A DNA stretch of 64,000 bases from Nocardia cyriacigeorgica NBRC 100375 (lineage in GTDB: Bacteria; Actinomycetota; Actinomycetes; Mycobacteriales; Mycobacteriaceae): NCBI RefSeq assembly GCF_000308555.1, contig NZ_BAFY01000074.1, forward strand, positions 30,282 to 94,281, read 5' to 3'. Shown here piece after piece: positions 41,251 to 48,604 of this stretch. The position numbers were made by a program, and so were the translations under genes. The notes below the pieces were generated by a model. It was not told where the DNA came from. It saw only the letters and a list, made by a program, of their open reading frames with translations, and did not search any database. Numbering within the stretch: position 1 is the first letter of the stretch; each line of letters starts with the position of its first letter.

Positions 41251-43290
41251 ATGCCGGACAGGCTGGAGATCGAACCCGAGGTGCTACGCCAGCTGGCAGA
41301 CCAACACGACCAGGTGGCTGACGATACCTGGCAGTGGGCGCAGCCGCCCACCACGTGGCTCAGTACCTTCATCCCGACCTACGGCAAAATCGCTCAACCC
41401 GTCTACGACGCCCTGACGGAGTACTACAACGCCCGCCAACGTGCCGGTGAGGCGCTGGCTCGCGAACACCGGCAGACGGCCGCGTCCTTGCGTGCTTCCG
41501 CCGATGCCTACGAACGCTCCGACGACGACTCCGCCGCCAATATCCGACGCGCCGGCCAGGGCTTCGATGGTCCCGCGCCGACGCCAGGCACGTCCTCGCC
41601 TGTCGATACGACCGGGCCGAACACTCCCGCGCCGACCGCGCCGACGACACCGACAGCGGATCAGCCGGTCCAGGCACCCACGGCCACGCCTGGTTCGTCG
41701 ATGCCGCCTGCCGACAACGTCACTCCCGGCGCCACACAGGTTCCCGGCGCCACGCAGGTTCCCGGTCAGCCCGGGCCTGCCGGTGCCGACCCCGCCGCGA
41801 CGGGCGCTCCGGGTACATCCGCACCCGCGGCCTCGGGGTCGACCGGCATGCCTCTCGGCACCGGAGTCCCGTCGGCCGCCGACCCGACCTCCGGCTCGAC
41901 CACGCCGCCCGGCGCCCCCACCTCCGGCGCCCAAACACCGGGCGGGGTCGTGCCCCCGTCCGCCGCGGGCGCGGCACCGCTCGGTCCTTTGGGGCCGGTG
42001 GCCATGCCGTCCGACGATCGCGCCGCGACCCAGCCGCCGGCCGCCGTGAACGGCCAGGCCGATACCGGAGTGCCGATCGTGCCGACACCGTTCAGCCAGG
42101 CGGTCGCCGCTGCGAAGGACAAGGCGGCCGAACCGGATTACGTTGTCGGCGAACCGGTCAACGACGATCTGCTCATCGCGCGGACCCTGCTCAGTGCGGT
42201 GCTGGCAGCCGTCGATTCGCCGGTCGGGATGTCGTGGGCGGTCTCGGTCATGCGCGGGCCCGCGGGTGCAGGCGTATTCATCACCTCCAACGAGGGGCGT
42301 GGCTGGCTGCCTGCGGGTGTGTACCTCCCGCGCGAGGTATCCAGCCCATGGATCTGGGATGAGCTGCTCGATCCGGAATCCGACGGCGGCGCTTCCCCCT
42401 GGGAAGGGGTCTCCGATCCCGCGCGTGTACTCGTCGAATTCGGGCTCGCCTGGGGCGCGAAGGCGAACGCCCAGCTGGCCGCGCTCGTGTCCTCGGGCCC
42501 GATCGACCCGGGGTTGCGCTCGCGGCTGCCCGAGGTGGCGATGGAGGGCCTCGTCGGCCCGGCCTACGACGTCGACCTGCGGGTGCTGACCCCCGATACC
42601 ATCGACCGGCTCGGTCTTGTCGGCTCGGTGTCGGCGCTGGAACAGATTGCCGCCGTACCGGACTCGAAGGTGCGGGAACGCTGCCTCGAGATGGTTCTCG
42701 ACGCTCACGCACAGGTCGGCCGCTCGGTATCGACCCCGCCCGGCGCCGAAGGTCTGCGTGCGGTGCGCGAACGGATCCTCGCCGCGGTCCAAGCAGGTGC
42801 CGAGGTACCGCGCGCCTGGTGGGATGAACTGCGCGATGCCGACGATCTGCTCGCCGCGTCCATGCTGTCGCAACGCGTGGACGTGGGCCGGGTCGGACTC
42901 GGTGAACTGCGCGTCGACGACGAGGTTTCCACGCTGCGCGCCATGGTCTGGGAACGCCGCTGCAACGAACTGACCCTGCTGCTGGCCCGGGAAACCGACC
43001 GGCAGAGCCTGCGTGATGTGTTCTTCGCGTACGAACAGGTGGTCGGCCACCCGTCCTTCGTCGCGGTTCCGGCCGCAGTCACGACCACCGACACCGATCG
43101 GGTCGACCGTCCGGTCACCTCGACGGGCGCGGTGTCGGCGCCGATGGTCGACGCACCGGGAGGGGTGCGCCCGGTCACCGGGCCGGCAACCGGCGCCGTC
43201 GTCGCACCGAGCTCGGGGCCTGCCGTGGTTCCCCCCGCGGTCGCACCGCCGGCGATCACGCCTCCGCAGATCACCCCGCCGAATCCGTAA
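41251..43290 (+). CDS. ESX-associated protein: EspC-like N-terminus fused to DUF5631/5632-like C-terminus (2)
   Basis: In this 679-residue protein, residues 1-105 are EspC-like (LEIEPEVLRQLADQHDQVAD ... ASADAYERSDDDSAANI) with a YxxxD-type export signal (YERSD). Residues 105-285 are Thr/Pro/Ala-rich. Residues 300-600 repeat the globular domain of the preceding protein (LLIARTLLSAVLAAVDS, FITSNEGRGWLPAGVYLPR, ERRCNELTLLLARE). A Pro-rich tail ends the protein. It may therefore be exported with its domain or deliver it to the ESX machine. ATG 41251 has GGGAG close by, and the gene has its own composite promoter element. Confidence 0.65.
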   Translation: MPDRLEIEPEVLRQLADQHDQVADDTWQWAQPPTTWLSTFIPTYGKIAQPVYDALTEYYNARQRAGEALAREHRQTAASLRASADAYERSDDDSAANIRRAGQGFDGPAPTPGTSSPVDTTGPNTPAPTAPTTPTADQPVQAPTATPGSSMPPADNVTPGATQVPGATQVPGQPGPAGADPAATGAPGTSAPAASGSTGMPLGTGVPSAADPTSGSTTPPGAPTSGAQTPGGVVPPSAAGAAPLGPLGPVAMPSDDRAATQPPAAVNGQADTGVPIVPTPFSQAVAAAKDKAAEPDYVVGEPVNDDLLIARTLLSAVLAAVDSPVGMSWAVSVMRGPAGAGVFITSNEGRGWLPAGVYLPREVSSPWIWDELLDPESDGGASPWEGVSDPARVLVEFGLAWGAKANAQLAALVSSGPIDPGLRSRLPEVAMEGLVGPAYDVDLRVLTPDTIDRLGLVGSVSALEQIAAVPDSKVRERCLEMVLDAHAQVGRSVSTPPGAEGLRAVRERILAAVQAGAEVPRAWWDELRDADDLLAASMLSQRVDVGRVGLGELRVDDEVSTLRAMVWERRCNELTLLLARETDRQSLRDVFFAYEQVVGHPSFVAVPAAVTTTDTDRVDRPVTSTGAVSAPMVDAPGGVRPVTGPATGAVVAPSSGPAVVPPAVAPPAITPPQITPPNP

Positions 43291-43388
43291 TGATCGAGCC
43301 ATTGGTCGAACACTGATGATTCGAGGATCTGGAGAGCGCGTGCCGCTGAGCGTGGCCGCCGAAGCCGCAACGGTGAGGAGGTGATCAG

Positions 43389-45641
43389 ATGCCACCGGAT
43401 GAAGATGGCGGCGAGCCGAAGGACGAGTCCAAGGCCGGCCAGGAGAAGCAGACGAAGTCCACCTTCGACGACAAGGGAAAAGAGACACCGGGCAATACCC
43501 TCGCGGCAGGCGGCGATTCGCTGCGTCTGCCGGGAAAGGACAAAACCTGGCTCACCACCGAGCTGCAATCGGAGAACAAGGAATACTCGCTGAAGTTCGA
43601 GGACGGCAATCTCGTCCTGAAGCATGAATCTGGAAATCTCCTGTGGAGTTCGGAAACCAAGGGCTCCAGCTGGGCCGGAGATATCACCAGTCTGAAGATC
43701 GGGCCGGATGGTTCCCTTCGGATCATGCATAGCGAGGACAAGCACCCGTCTCTGTACTCGCCGCAGATCGGTTGGTCGTCGGAACCTGGAATGGGGGATA
43801 TTCCAGGCGCCCGGATCGTCCTGCTCAACGATGGCAGTCTCGTCGTCAAAGACGACAAGAACAAGACCAGAATGGTCATCTCGCCGCCTGACGACGGCAA
43901 GACTCGCGATGTCCAACTCTATGATCCCCGAGTCGCTTCCGACGGTCTCCGTGCCTATATAGCGACGGCGGAGACAACCCTGCAGCAGCAGGTGTATCAG
44001 CTCGGGCGGGGTACCCCGTCGGCGGCGCCGAACCTGTCGGAGCTGTTGCGCCGGGAAGGGTTGTCCGACAAGTTCAACTCCGGCGAGGCGGTGGAAAAGT
44101 ACACCGTGAGCGTAGAGAAGATTCTCGAAGTCAAGGAACTGCTGAAGAAGCAGAACGCGAGCATCGAGGAGTCTGCGGAAGAAATGCGTGAGGAGGGGAT
44201 GCGCGCATACAACAAGATCATGACGAAGGTGGACACCCTCGATGATTTTCTCCGTGAGGTGGATTCCGCGTTCCTCGACAAGAACAAGGATGGCAAACAC
44301 GACTACGAGACAGAGATGGATGACTCGTCCGATCGTTATGTCATCAAGCCGAGCAACGAGTATCCGATCTTCAAGGAGATAGACGCCTGTCTCGACAGCG
44401 TCTACAAGCTGGTCAAGGACGTATCGGATTGGGCGGAGCGAAAAAAGGTAGAGGTCGAGCAGGAAAAGCCTGGCGACATCAAGGAAACCAATCCCGGTGA
44501 CCCGAAGCCCACAGGTCCGAACGGACCGACCGGGCAGAATTGGACAAACGGGCCGAACGGTACGTACCAGCCGGACACGAGCACCAACACGCCGACCGGG
44601 AACCAAGACTTCAGTGGCCTCTACGGCGACCTGCTCGGCGGTGAGAAGGAGAAGGGGCAGGACGGTGCGCTGAACCCGGATGGCACCAGCGCCGATGGAA
44701 CAACGGGTCCGGGGAGCAATTCCGAGTTCGGGCGGTTGTTGAATGCGGCGCTGAGCGATCTGGAGAAGGCGTTGACCGGATCTGCCGAGGGGCAGAATGG
44801 TGCCGTGACGCCGGGTGGCGCGGTGCAGCAAGCCGGGTACCGCGGCGGTGAGGGGCAGGCCGGGGGCCAGCAGGGTGGCAGCGGCGGCGGTGGCGGCATG
44901 AATCCGATGATGGCGATGATGCCGATGATGATCCTGCCGCAGCTCATGGCGGCCATGAACAAGTCGCGCGAAGACCGGGAACGTGAACGCGAGCGCGAGG
45001 AGGACGAGCGGCGCGAGGAAGAGCGGGAGAAGGAAGAAGCGACCGTTGCCGCGGCCGCGGCGCCCCAGCCGCCCGGCGCACCGGCACCGGGCGCTGATAT
45101 GCCCGCGGGTGCGACCGCTGCTGCCGACGCGACCCCGCCGCCGCCACCACCAGTTGGCGGTCCGAAGACGATGGTCGACATGAAGCTGCCCGACGGTTCG
45201 ACGCAGAAGGTGTCGTCGGTGGTGGCGCAGGCGGTGCAGAAGGAGATGAGCAACCCGATGGGCAGCGATGCCAGGGCTGCTTATGCCGGAACACCGGGAC
45301 AATCGGCGCCGGGCAGTCCGTGGGTGTCGGTGGAGAGTTCGAACCTGCGCACCGGCGACGTTGTGCAGTGGACCAACCGAACCGGTTTGCTGCTGGTCAC
45401 CGACGCCGGGGTGCAGGTGCTGGTCAATGGCCAGGCCGTTCCACTCGATCCGAACAACCCGCCGGACGGCGGCAACGGCGACTACGGCACCTTCCAGGGA
45501 TACTTCCATCCCACCGGTGCCGACCTCGATGATCCGGGCCAACTGGCCGCCGCCGGTGCCGCGCCGCCCGCGGTCACATCGGGACCGACCAGCCCGCCCC
45601 CGCCGCCCGCCGTGCCGAAGCCCGCGCTCGACCCCAGGTGA
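43389..45641 (+). CDS. ESX-locus protein with B-lectin-like domain and shared C-terminal domain (3)
   Basis: In this 750-residue protein, residues 38-165 show the bulb-type lectin repeat pattern: YSLKFEDGNLVLKHESGNLL followed by WSSETKG, then SLKIGPDGSLRIM, then IVLLNDGSLVVKDD. The sugar-site QxDxNxVxY motif is only partly kept. Helices follow (170-365) with an EF-hand-like DKNKDGKHDYE at about 297. After a Pro/Gly/Asn linker, the Met patch NPMMAMMPMMILPQLMAAMN (about 505) and a charged Arg/Glu segment, the shared C-terminal domain begins at MKLPDGSTQKVS (about 597) and contains LRTGDVVQW. Base composition of the first 1 kb is less GC-rich than its neighbours. GAGGAGG precedes ATG 43389. Confidence 0.6.
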   Translation: MPPDEDGGEPKDESKAGQEKQTKSTFDDKGKETPGNTLAAGGDSLRLPGKDKTWLTTELQSENKEYSLKFEDGNLVLKHESGNLLWSSETKGSSWAGDITSLKIGPDGSLRIMHSEDKHPSLYSPQIGWSSEPGMGDIPGARIVLLNDGSLVVKDDKNKTRMVISPPDDGKTRDVQLYDPRVASDGLRAYIATAETTLQQQVYQLGRGTPSAAPNLSELLRREGLSDKFNSGEAVEKYTVSVEKILEVKELLKKQNASIEESAEEMREEGMRAYNKIMTKVDTLDDFLREVDSAFLDKNKDGKHDYETEMDDSSDRYVIKPSNEYPIFKEIDACLDSVYKLVKDVSDWAERKKVEVEQEKPGDIKETNPGDPKPTGPNGPTGQNWTNGPNGTYQPDTSTNTPTGNQDFSGLYGDLLGGEKEKGQDGALNPDGTSADGTTGPGSNSEFGRLLNAALSDLEKALTGSAEGQNGAVTPGGAVQQAGYRGGEGQAGGQQGGSGGGGGMNPMMAMMPMMILPQLMAAMNKSREDREREREREEDERREEEREKEEATVAAAAAPQPPGAPAPGADMPAGATAAADATPPPPPPVGGPKTMVDMKLPDGSTQKVSSVVAQAVQKEMSNPMGSDARAAYAGTPGQSAPGSPWVSVESSNLRTGDVVQWTNRTGLLLVTDAGVQVLVNGQAVPLDPNNPPDGGNGDYGTFQGYFHPTGADLDDPGQLAAAGAAPPAVTSGPTSPPPPPAVPKPALDPR

Positions 45642-45644
45642 TCT

Positions 45645-45666
45645 CCCGCCGCGTTATCGCGGTGGG
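45645..45666 (+). terminator. hairpin directly after the lectin-domain gene
   Basis: A 9-bp stem (CCCGCCGCG with CGCGGTGGG, one G-T pair) has a TTAT loop and starts four bases after the stop codon. It lies between convergent genes; the spacer 45642-45830 holds nothing else that can be supported. Confidence 0.5.
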
Positions 45667-45830
45667 TCGAGCGCGGCGGCTGCCGCAATGCGGAATGCCG
45701 ACCCGGGTTTCCTCCGGCATCACCGGGTTCCTGCCGCACATTCGTCGCGCGACGGTGGGAAGGCGCGGGTGGACGGTCGGACTCTGTCGACCCGGCCGCG
45801 GAAGCGACTGGGGTGCCGAGAGAATGCCAG

Positions 45831-46913
45831 TTATACGGAAACCGGTTGTGCCGGTGTGGCTCCGGCCTGAGCGTTGTCTCCCGGAGATCCCGGCTGCGAC
45901 GCCGGAGTCGCGGTGGCCGCCGGCGCATTCGGATCGGCCGTGGGCGCGGCCGGGCTGCCGGGCTGCGCTGCCGGATCGGCGGGTGTGGCGCCCTCTGCCG
46001 GGGCGCCGGGTCCGCCCTCTTCTTCCTTGGTCTTTTCCTCGTCCTTGTTCAGCAGCTCGGGCAGCATCTGTGCCAGCGGCATCAGCCCCATGGGCAGCAT
46101 GCCGAGCATCGGAAGCAATGAACTCAACAGGTCGCCGCCACCACCGCCGGACTGGCCGCCCGCCTGACCACCGGTGGGCTGACCACCTGGTGCTCCAGGC
46201 TTCCCGCCGCCTGCCGTACCGCCGCCGGTGTTCTCGCCGGGTTTGGCGGGCGTGCCGTCGGCAGGCTTGTCCTTGCCGCCGCCCGCCATCTGCACGTTGA
46301 GGTCGGAGGTGGACAGGACCTTCTCGTACACGGCCTCGATGGCCAAGCTGATGTTGTCGGCGATTCTGGCCTCGTCCGGGGCCTTGAGTTTGCCCTTGCC
46401 CTCGTACGCGTTCAGCTTGGCTTGTAGCCCGGCCACGATGTGTTTGATCGCCCGGAGGGTGTTGTTGCACTCGGCCGCCACCACCTCGGAGGTCTTGGTG
46501 ACCTGATCGTCCATCGAGCGCAGCTTGAGGTGTTTGGCCTCGGCCTTTTTCACCGCTGCTTGATAGTCGAAGACGGCTTTGCCCTTACCCATGTCCTTCG
46601 CGGGCAGAATCGGACGCACGAGCTCGTCCAAGTGCGGTGGCAGCAGCGTCATACCCTTGCCGAGCAGATCGACCGCGGCCTGGATCACCTGCTGAGCGAT
46701 CGACAAGTACAGGGTGAGGCCGGTAGAGGCGATGGCGCCTTTCGGCATCTCCAGCTTCACGATCCACAGGTGTTTGCCTTCGCCCGCCGGGCGCGCGGGG
46801 GCGGCGATGGCAGCCGCCTTCGTCGGCCTGTCGTCGTCGGCCTTGACGACTTCGACCGTGGCCTGGCCTGTCTTCGGGTTCGTGGCGACACTCTTCGCCC
46901 CGGTTTCTGCCAT
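45831..46913 (-). CDS. uncharacterised ESX-locus protein with Met/Leu-rich patch
   Basis: This 360-residue protein has a basic N-terminal 60 residues, then a helical part (about 60-215) with LYLSIAQQVIQAAVDLLGKG and a coiled-coil-like AAVKKAEAKHLKLRSMDDQV. A Gly-rich linker and the hydrophobic patch LLSSLLPMLGMLPMGLMPLA at about 262 follow, then a Pro/Ala-rich tail. The same patch type is seen in four other proteins of the locus. ATG 46913 was chosen because the promoter element at 46944-46971 lies upstream of it; the frame is open further. It is the only minus-strand gene of the cluster and is divergent from the NlpC/P60 gene. Confidence 0.6.
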   Translation of the reverse strand: MAETGAKSVATNPKTGQATVEVVKADDDRPTKAAAIAAPARPAGEGKHLWIVKLEMPKGAIASTGLTLYLSIAQQVIQAAVDLLGKGMTLLPPHLDELVRPILPAKDMGKGKAVFDYQAAVKKAEAKHLKLRSMDDQVTKTSEVVAAECNNTLRAIKHIVAGLQAKLNAYEGKGKLKAPDEARIADNISLAIEAVYEKVLSTSDLNVQMAGGGKDKPADGTPAKPGENTGGGTAGGGKPGAPGGQPTGGQAGGQSGGGGGDLLSSLLPMLGMLPMGLMPLAQMLPELLNKDEEKTKEEEGGPGAPAEGATPADPAAQPGSPAAPTADPNAPAATATPASQPGSPGDNAQAGATPAQPVSV

Positions 46914-46943
46914 GTTGCCGACACCGCCCTCCAGGAATCCCCA

Positions 46944-46971
46944 CCATTGTCCAAGCTCCCCACAATTGGGA
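46944..46971 (-). promoter_or_regulatory. composite promoter element, minus-strand copy
   Basis: Read on the minus strand, TCCCA-ATTG-TGGGG is followed by 7 bases and ACAATGG, the same order and spacing as at 30237 and 41190. The match with the 41190 copy extends on through TGGGG. The -10-like GACAAT would place the transcription start about 25 bases before ATG 46913. The 206-base divergent spacer also serves the NlpC/P60 gene at 47120. Confidence 0.6.
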
Positions 46972-47119
46972 AGTATCAGCGTTCGTTGTGCGGGTGCAGG
47001 GTGACGCATAGTCGAACCCAACCCTCACACCGAGAGAGGGGCGTTGAATCCGGGCAACCGCGAGATCGATGAGACCCGGGGGAGAGGTGGTCGGGGATGA
47101 GGGATGACGAGACGATCAC

Positions 47120-48055
47120 ATGGCTACCGATCTGACCGAGGACCTGAACGGTGTGTTGCGGTCCCTGCTCGGACTGTACGGAGCGGGGGATCCGGCGGCC
47201 GGGACATCCGCGTCGCTGGCCCAGCGGATCGCCGCCGACATGAGTACGAGTCAAGGCCGGATCGCGACCGGTTACAGCACAGCCCGCGGAACGCACACCG
47301 TCGCGGTCGAAAAGTATTCGGGGCGAGAGGGCGTCGTCCACAAGGCGGTCGCGGAGTCCGGGACCGGCACCATCAATGGTCGCGGCACGATCAACCACCA
47401 GATCGCCGACCTGCAGGATCGGATCCGCGCGATCGCCTCGGTCGGTGACACCCGGTTCAGTGGCCCGGCGTTGCTTGCCACGGCGCAGTCCACGATCTCC
47501 AACGCCACGAACCAGGTCAATGCCGATGTGGACGCCGCACGGCGCCAGGCCGCGCAGATAACTCCGCCGACGGCTCTGTCGCCGGTTCGGCACCGGACGA
47601 GCTCGCCGCGCCGACGCAGACGCCGATATCGGCCGGGCGGCAGGCGCGGGCGATACCGGGCCCCATCCACCGGCACCAAGGGCGGCCGGGCGGTCGAGGC
47701 GGCCAGCGCGTGGCTCGGCACGCCGTATGTCTGGGGCGGCGGCGGTGCGGGCGGACCGACCGGTGGCGGATTCGACTGCTCCGGCCTGACCCAGTACGCG
47801 ATCGCGCAGGCGAGCGGCGGTGAGGTGATCCTGCCGCGCACCACCTATGAGCAGATCTACAGTGGTGAGCGGATCCACCCGCGCGACGTCCAGCCTGGTG
47901 ACCTGGTTTTTCCGGCAGGGTCGTTCAGTTCCCGCGGACCCGAACATGTGCAGTTGGCGGCCGGCAACGGCATGGTTATCGAGGCGCCGTACACCGGATC
48001 GGTGGTCAAGTGGACGCCGATGACGAGTGACGCGGTGGTTGTGCGCGTGCTGTAG
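47120..48055 (+). CDS. NlpC/P60 cell-wall endopeptidase with helical N-terminal module
   Basis: In this 311-residue protein, residues 1-150 are helical and resemble the module of the two transglycosylases (HQIADLQDRIRAIASVGDTR ... AAQSTISNATNQVNADV type, DUF4226-like). A very basic linker (RRRRRRYRPGGRRGRYR) follows, then NlpC/P60 with AASAWLGTPYVWGG, nucleophile FDCSGLTQYA, LPRTTYEQ, PGDLVFPAG and catalytic His in GPEHVQLAAG. Such enzymes cut peptidoglycan cross-link peptides and commonly accompany ESX systems. No Sec signal peptide is present. ATG 47120. A hairpin follows the stop codon. Confidence 0.85.
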   Translation: MATDLTEDLNGVLRSLLGLYGAGDPAAGTSASLAQRIAADMSTSQGRIATGYSTARGTHTVAVEKYSGREGVVHKAVAESGTGTINGRGTINHQIADLQDRIRAIASVGDTRFSGPALLATAQSTISNATNQVNADVDAARRQAAQITPPTALSPVRHRTSSPRRRRRRYRPGGRRGRYRAPSTGTKGGRAVEAASAWLGTPYVWGGGGAGGPTGGGFDCSGLTQYAIAQASGGEVILPRTTYEQIYSGERIHPRDVQPGDLVFPAGSFSSRGPEHVQLAAGNGMVIEAPYTGSVVKWTPMTSDAVVVRVL

Positions 48056-48065
48056 CTGGATGGGT

Positions 48066-48103
48066 GCGGCGGCCGATAGCTCGCCATGCCGACCGGCCGC
48101 CGC
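48066..48103 (+). terminator. hairpin after the NlpC/P60 gene
   Basis: Perfect 10-base arms (GCGGCGGCCG and CGGCCGCCGC) surround an 18-base loop, 11 bases after the stop codon. There is no T run, so termination efficiency is uncertain. Confidence 0.45.
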
Positions 48104-48517
48104 GTAACAGGTCATCAGGATGAGGGGACTGTTGACCCGAAACCGAAGATACCGCTACTCAACGGCACGGTCAATGGTGTGCACTTGAGTGGTCTCGACC
48201 TTCCCGTGGCGGTCCCTGTTGATGAGCGGAACTTCCGCTGAACGAGGTTGTCGACCGTGGCGGCGCTGTGGTTTCGCGGCATGCGACTGAGCTGCTGGTG
48301 GTCGACCAAGTGGACCGTGCGATGCGACAACCGGCGCCGGATCGCGGCGGCCGGGTTGTCGCATCGCGGAAAGGGTTCGGGTGAGAGGTGACCCGTCGAC
48401 CCGATTCGAACTATACCCAGGTGTGTCGAGCCGTCAAATAATGAACACATAACTAACGGCGAGTATCGTGCGGTGGTCGCCGCGCCGACGGACATGGTCT
48501 GCGACATCGGGTGCTAT
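48104..48517. other. gene-free spacer before eccA with a 14-base inverted repeat
   Basis: No gene can be supported. A short frame from ATG 48086 to 48241 (51 codons) has reasonable codon use but starts inside the preceding hairpin and lacks a ribosome binding site. A perfect 14-base inverted repeat (48319-48332 with 48354-48367, 21-base spacer) dominates the right half. Composition is lower in GC than in the flanking genes at 48380-48480. Confidence 0.5.
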
Positions 48518-48545
48518 TCCCAATCCGGGGAATGTTGTCCGATGG
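48518..48545 (+). promoter_or_regulatory. composite promoter element before eccA
   Basis: The core TCCCA-ATCC-GGGGA (48518-48531) sits within ATTCCC...GGGAAT arms. Seven bases later CCGATGG (48539-48545) matches ACAATGG at five of seven positions; TCCGAT would be the -10. The leader to GTG 48605 would be about 55 bases. Confidence 0.5.
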
Positions 48546-48604
48546 TTGCGTCGGTCACCGGTAGCTATCGTTCGCACAGGCGAGATCGGCGGAAGGAAAT
48601 CCGA

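Noticed and set aside
42705..45542. A 945-codon minus-strand open frame across the 41251 and 43389 genes
   Set aside because: It spans two plus-strand genes and their spacer, has no ribosome binding site and an Arg/Leu/His-rich shadow composition.
48086..48241. 51-codon open frame ending in VAVPVDERNFR
   Set aside because: It starts within a terminator-like hairpin and lacks a ribosome binding site; it may be a gene remnant but cannot be supported.
48115..48507. 130-codon minus-strand open frame in the eccA upstream spacer
   Set aside because: Composition is Arg/Ser/Thr-rich without motif, and it runs through the 14-base inverted repeat and into the eccA promoter element.
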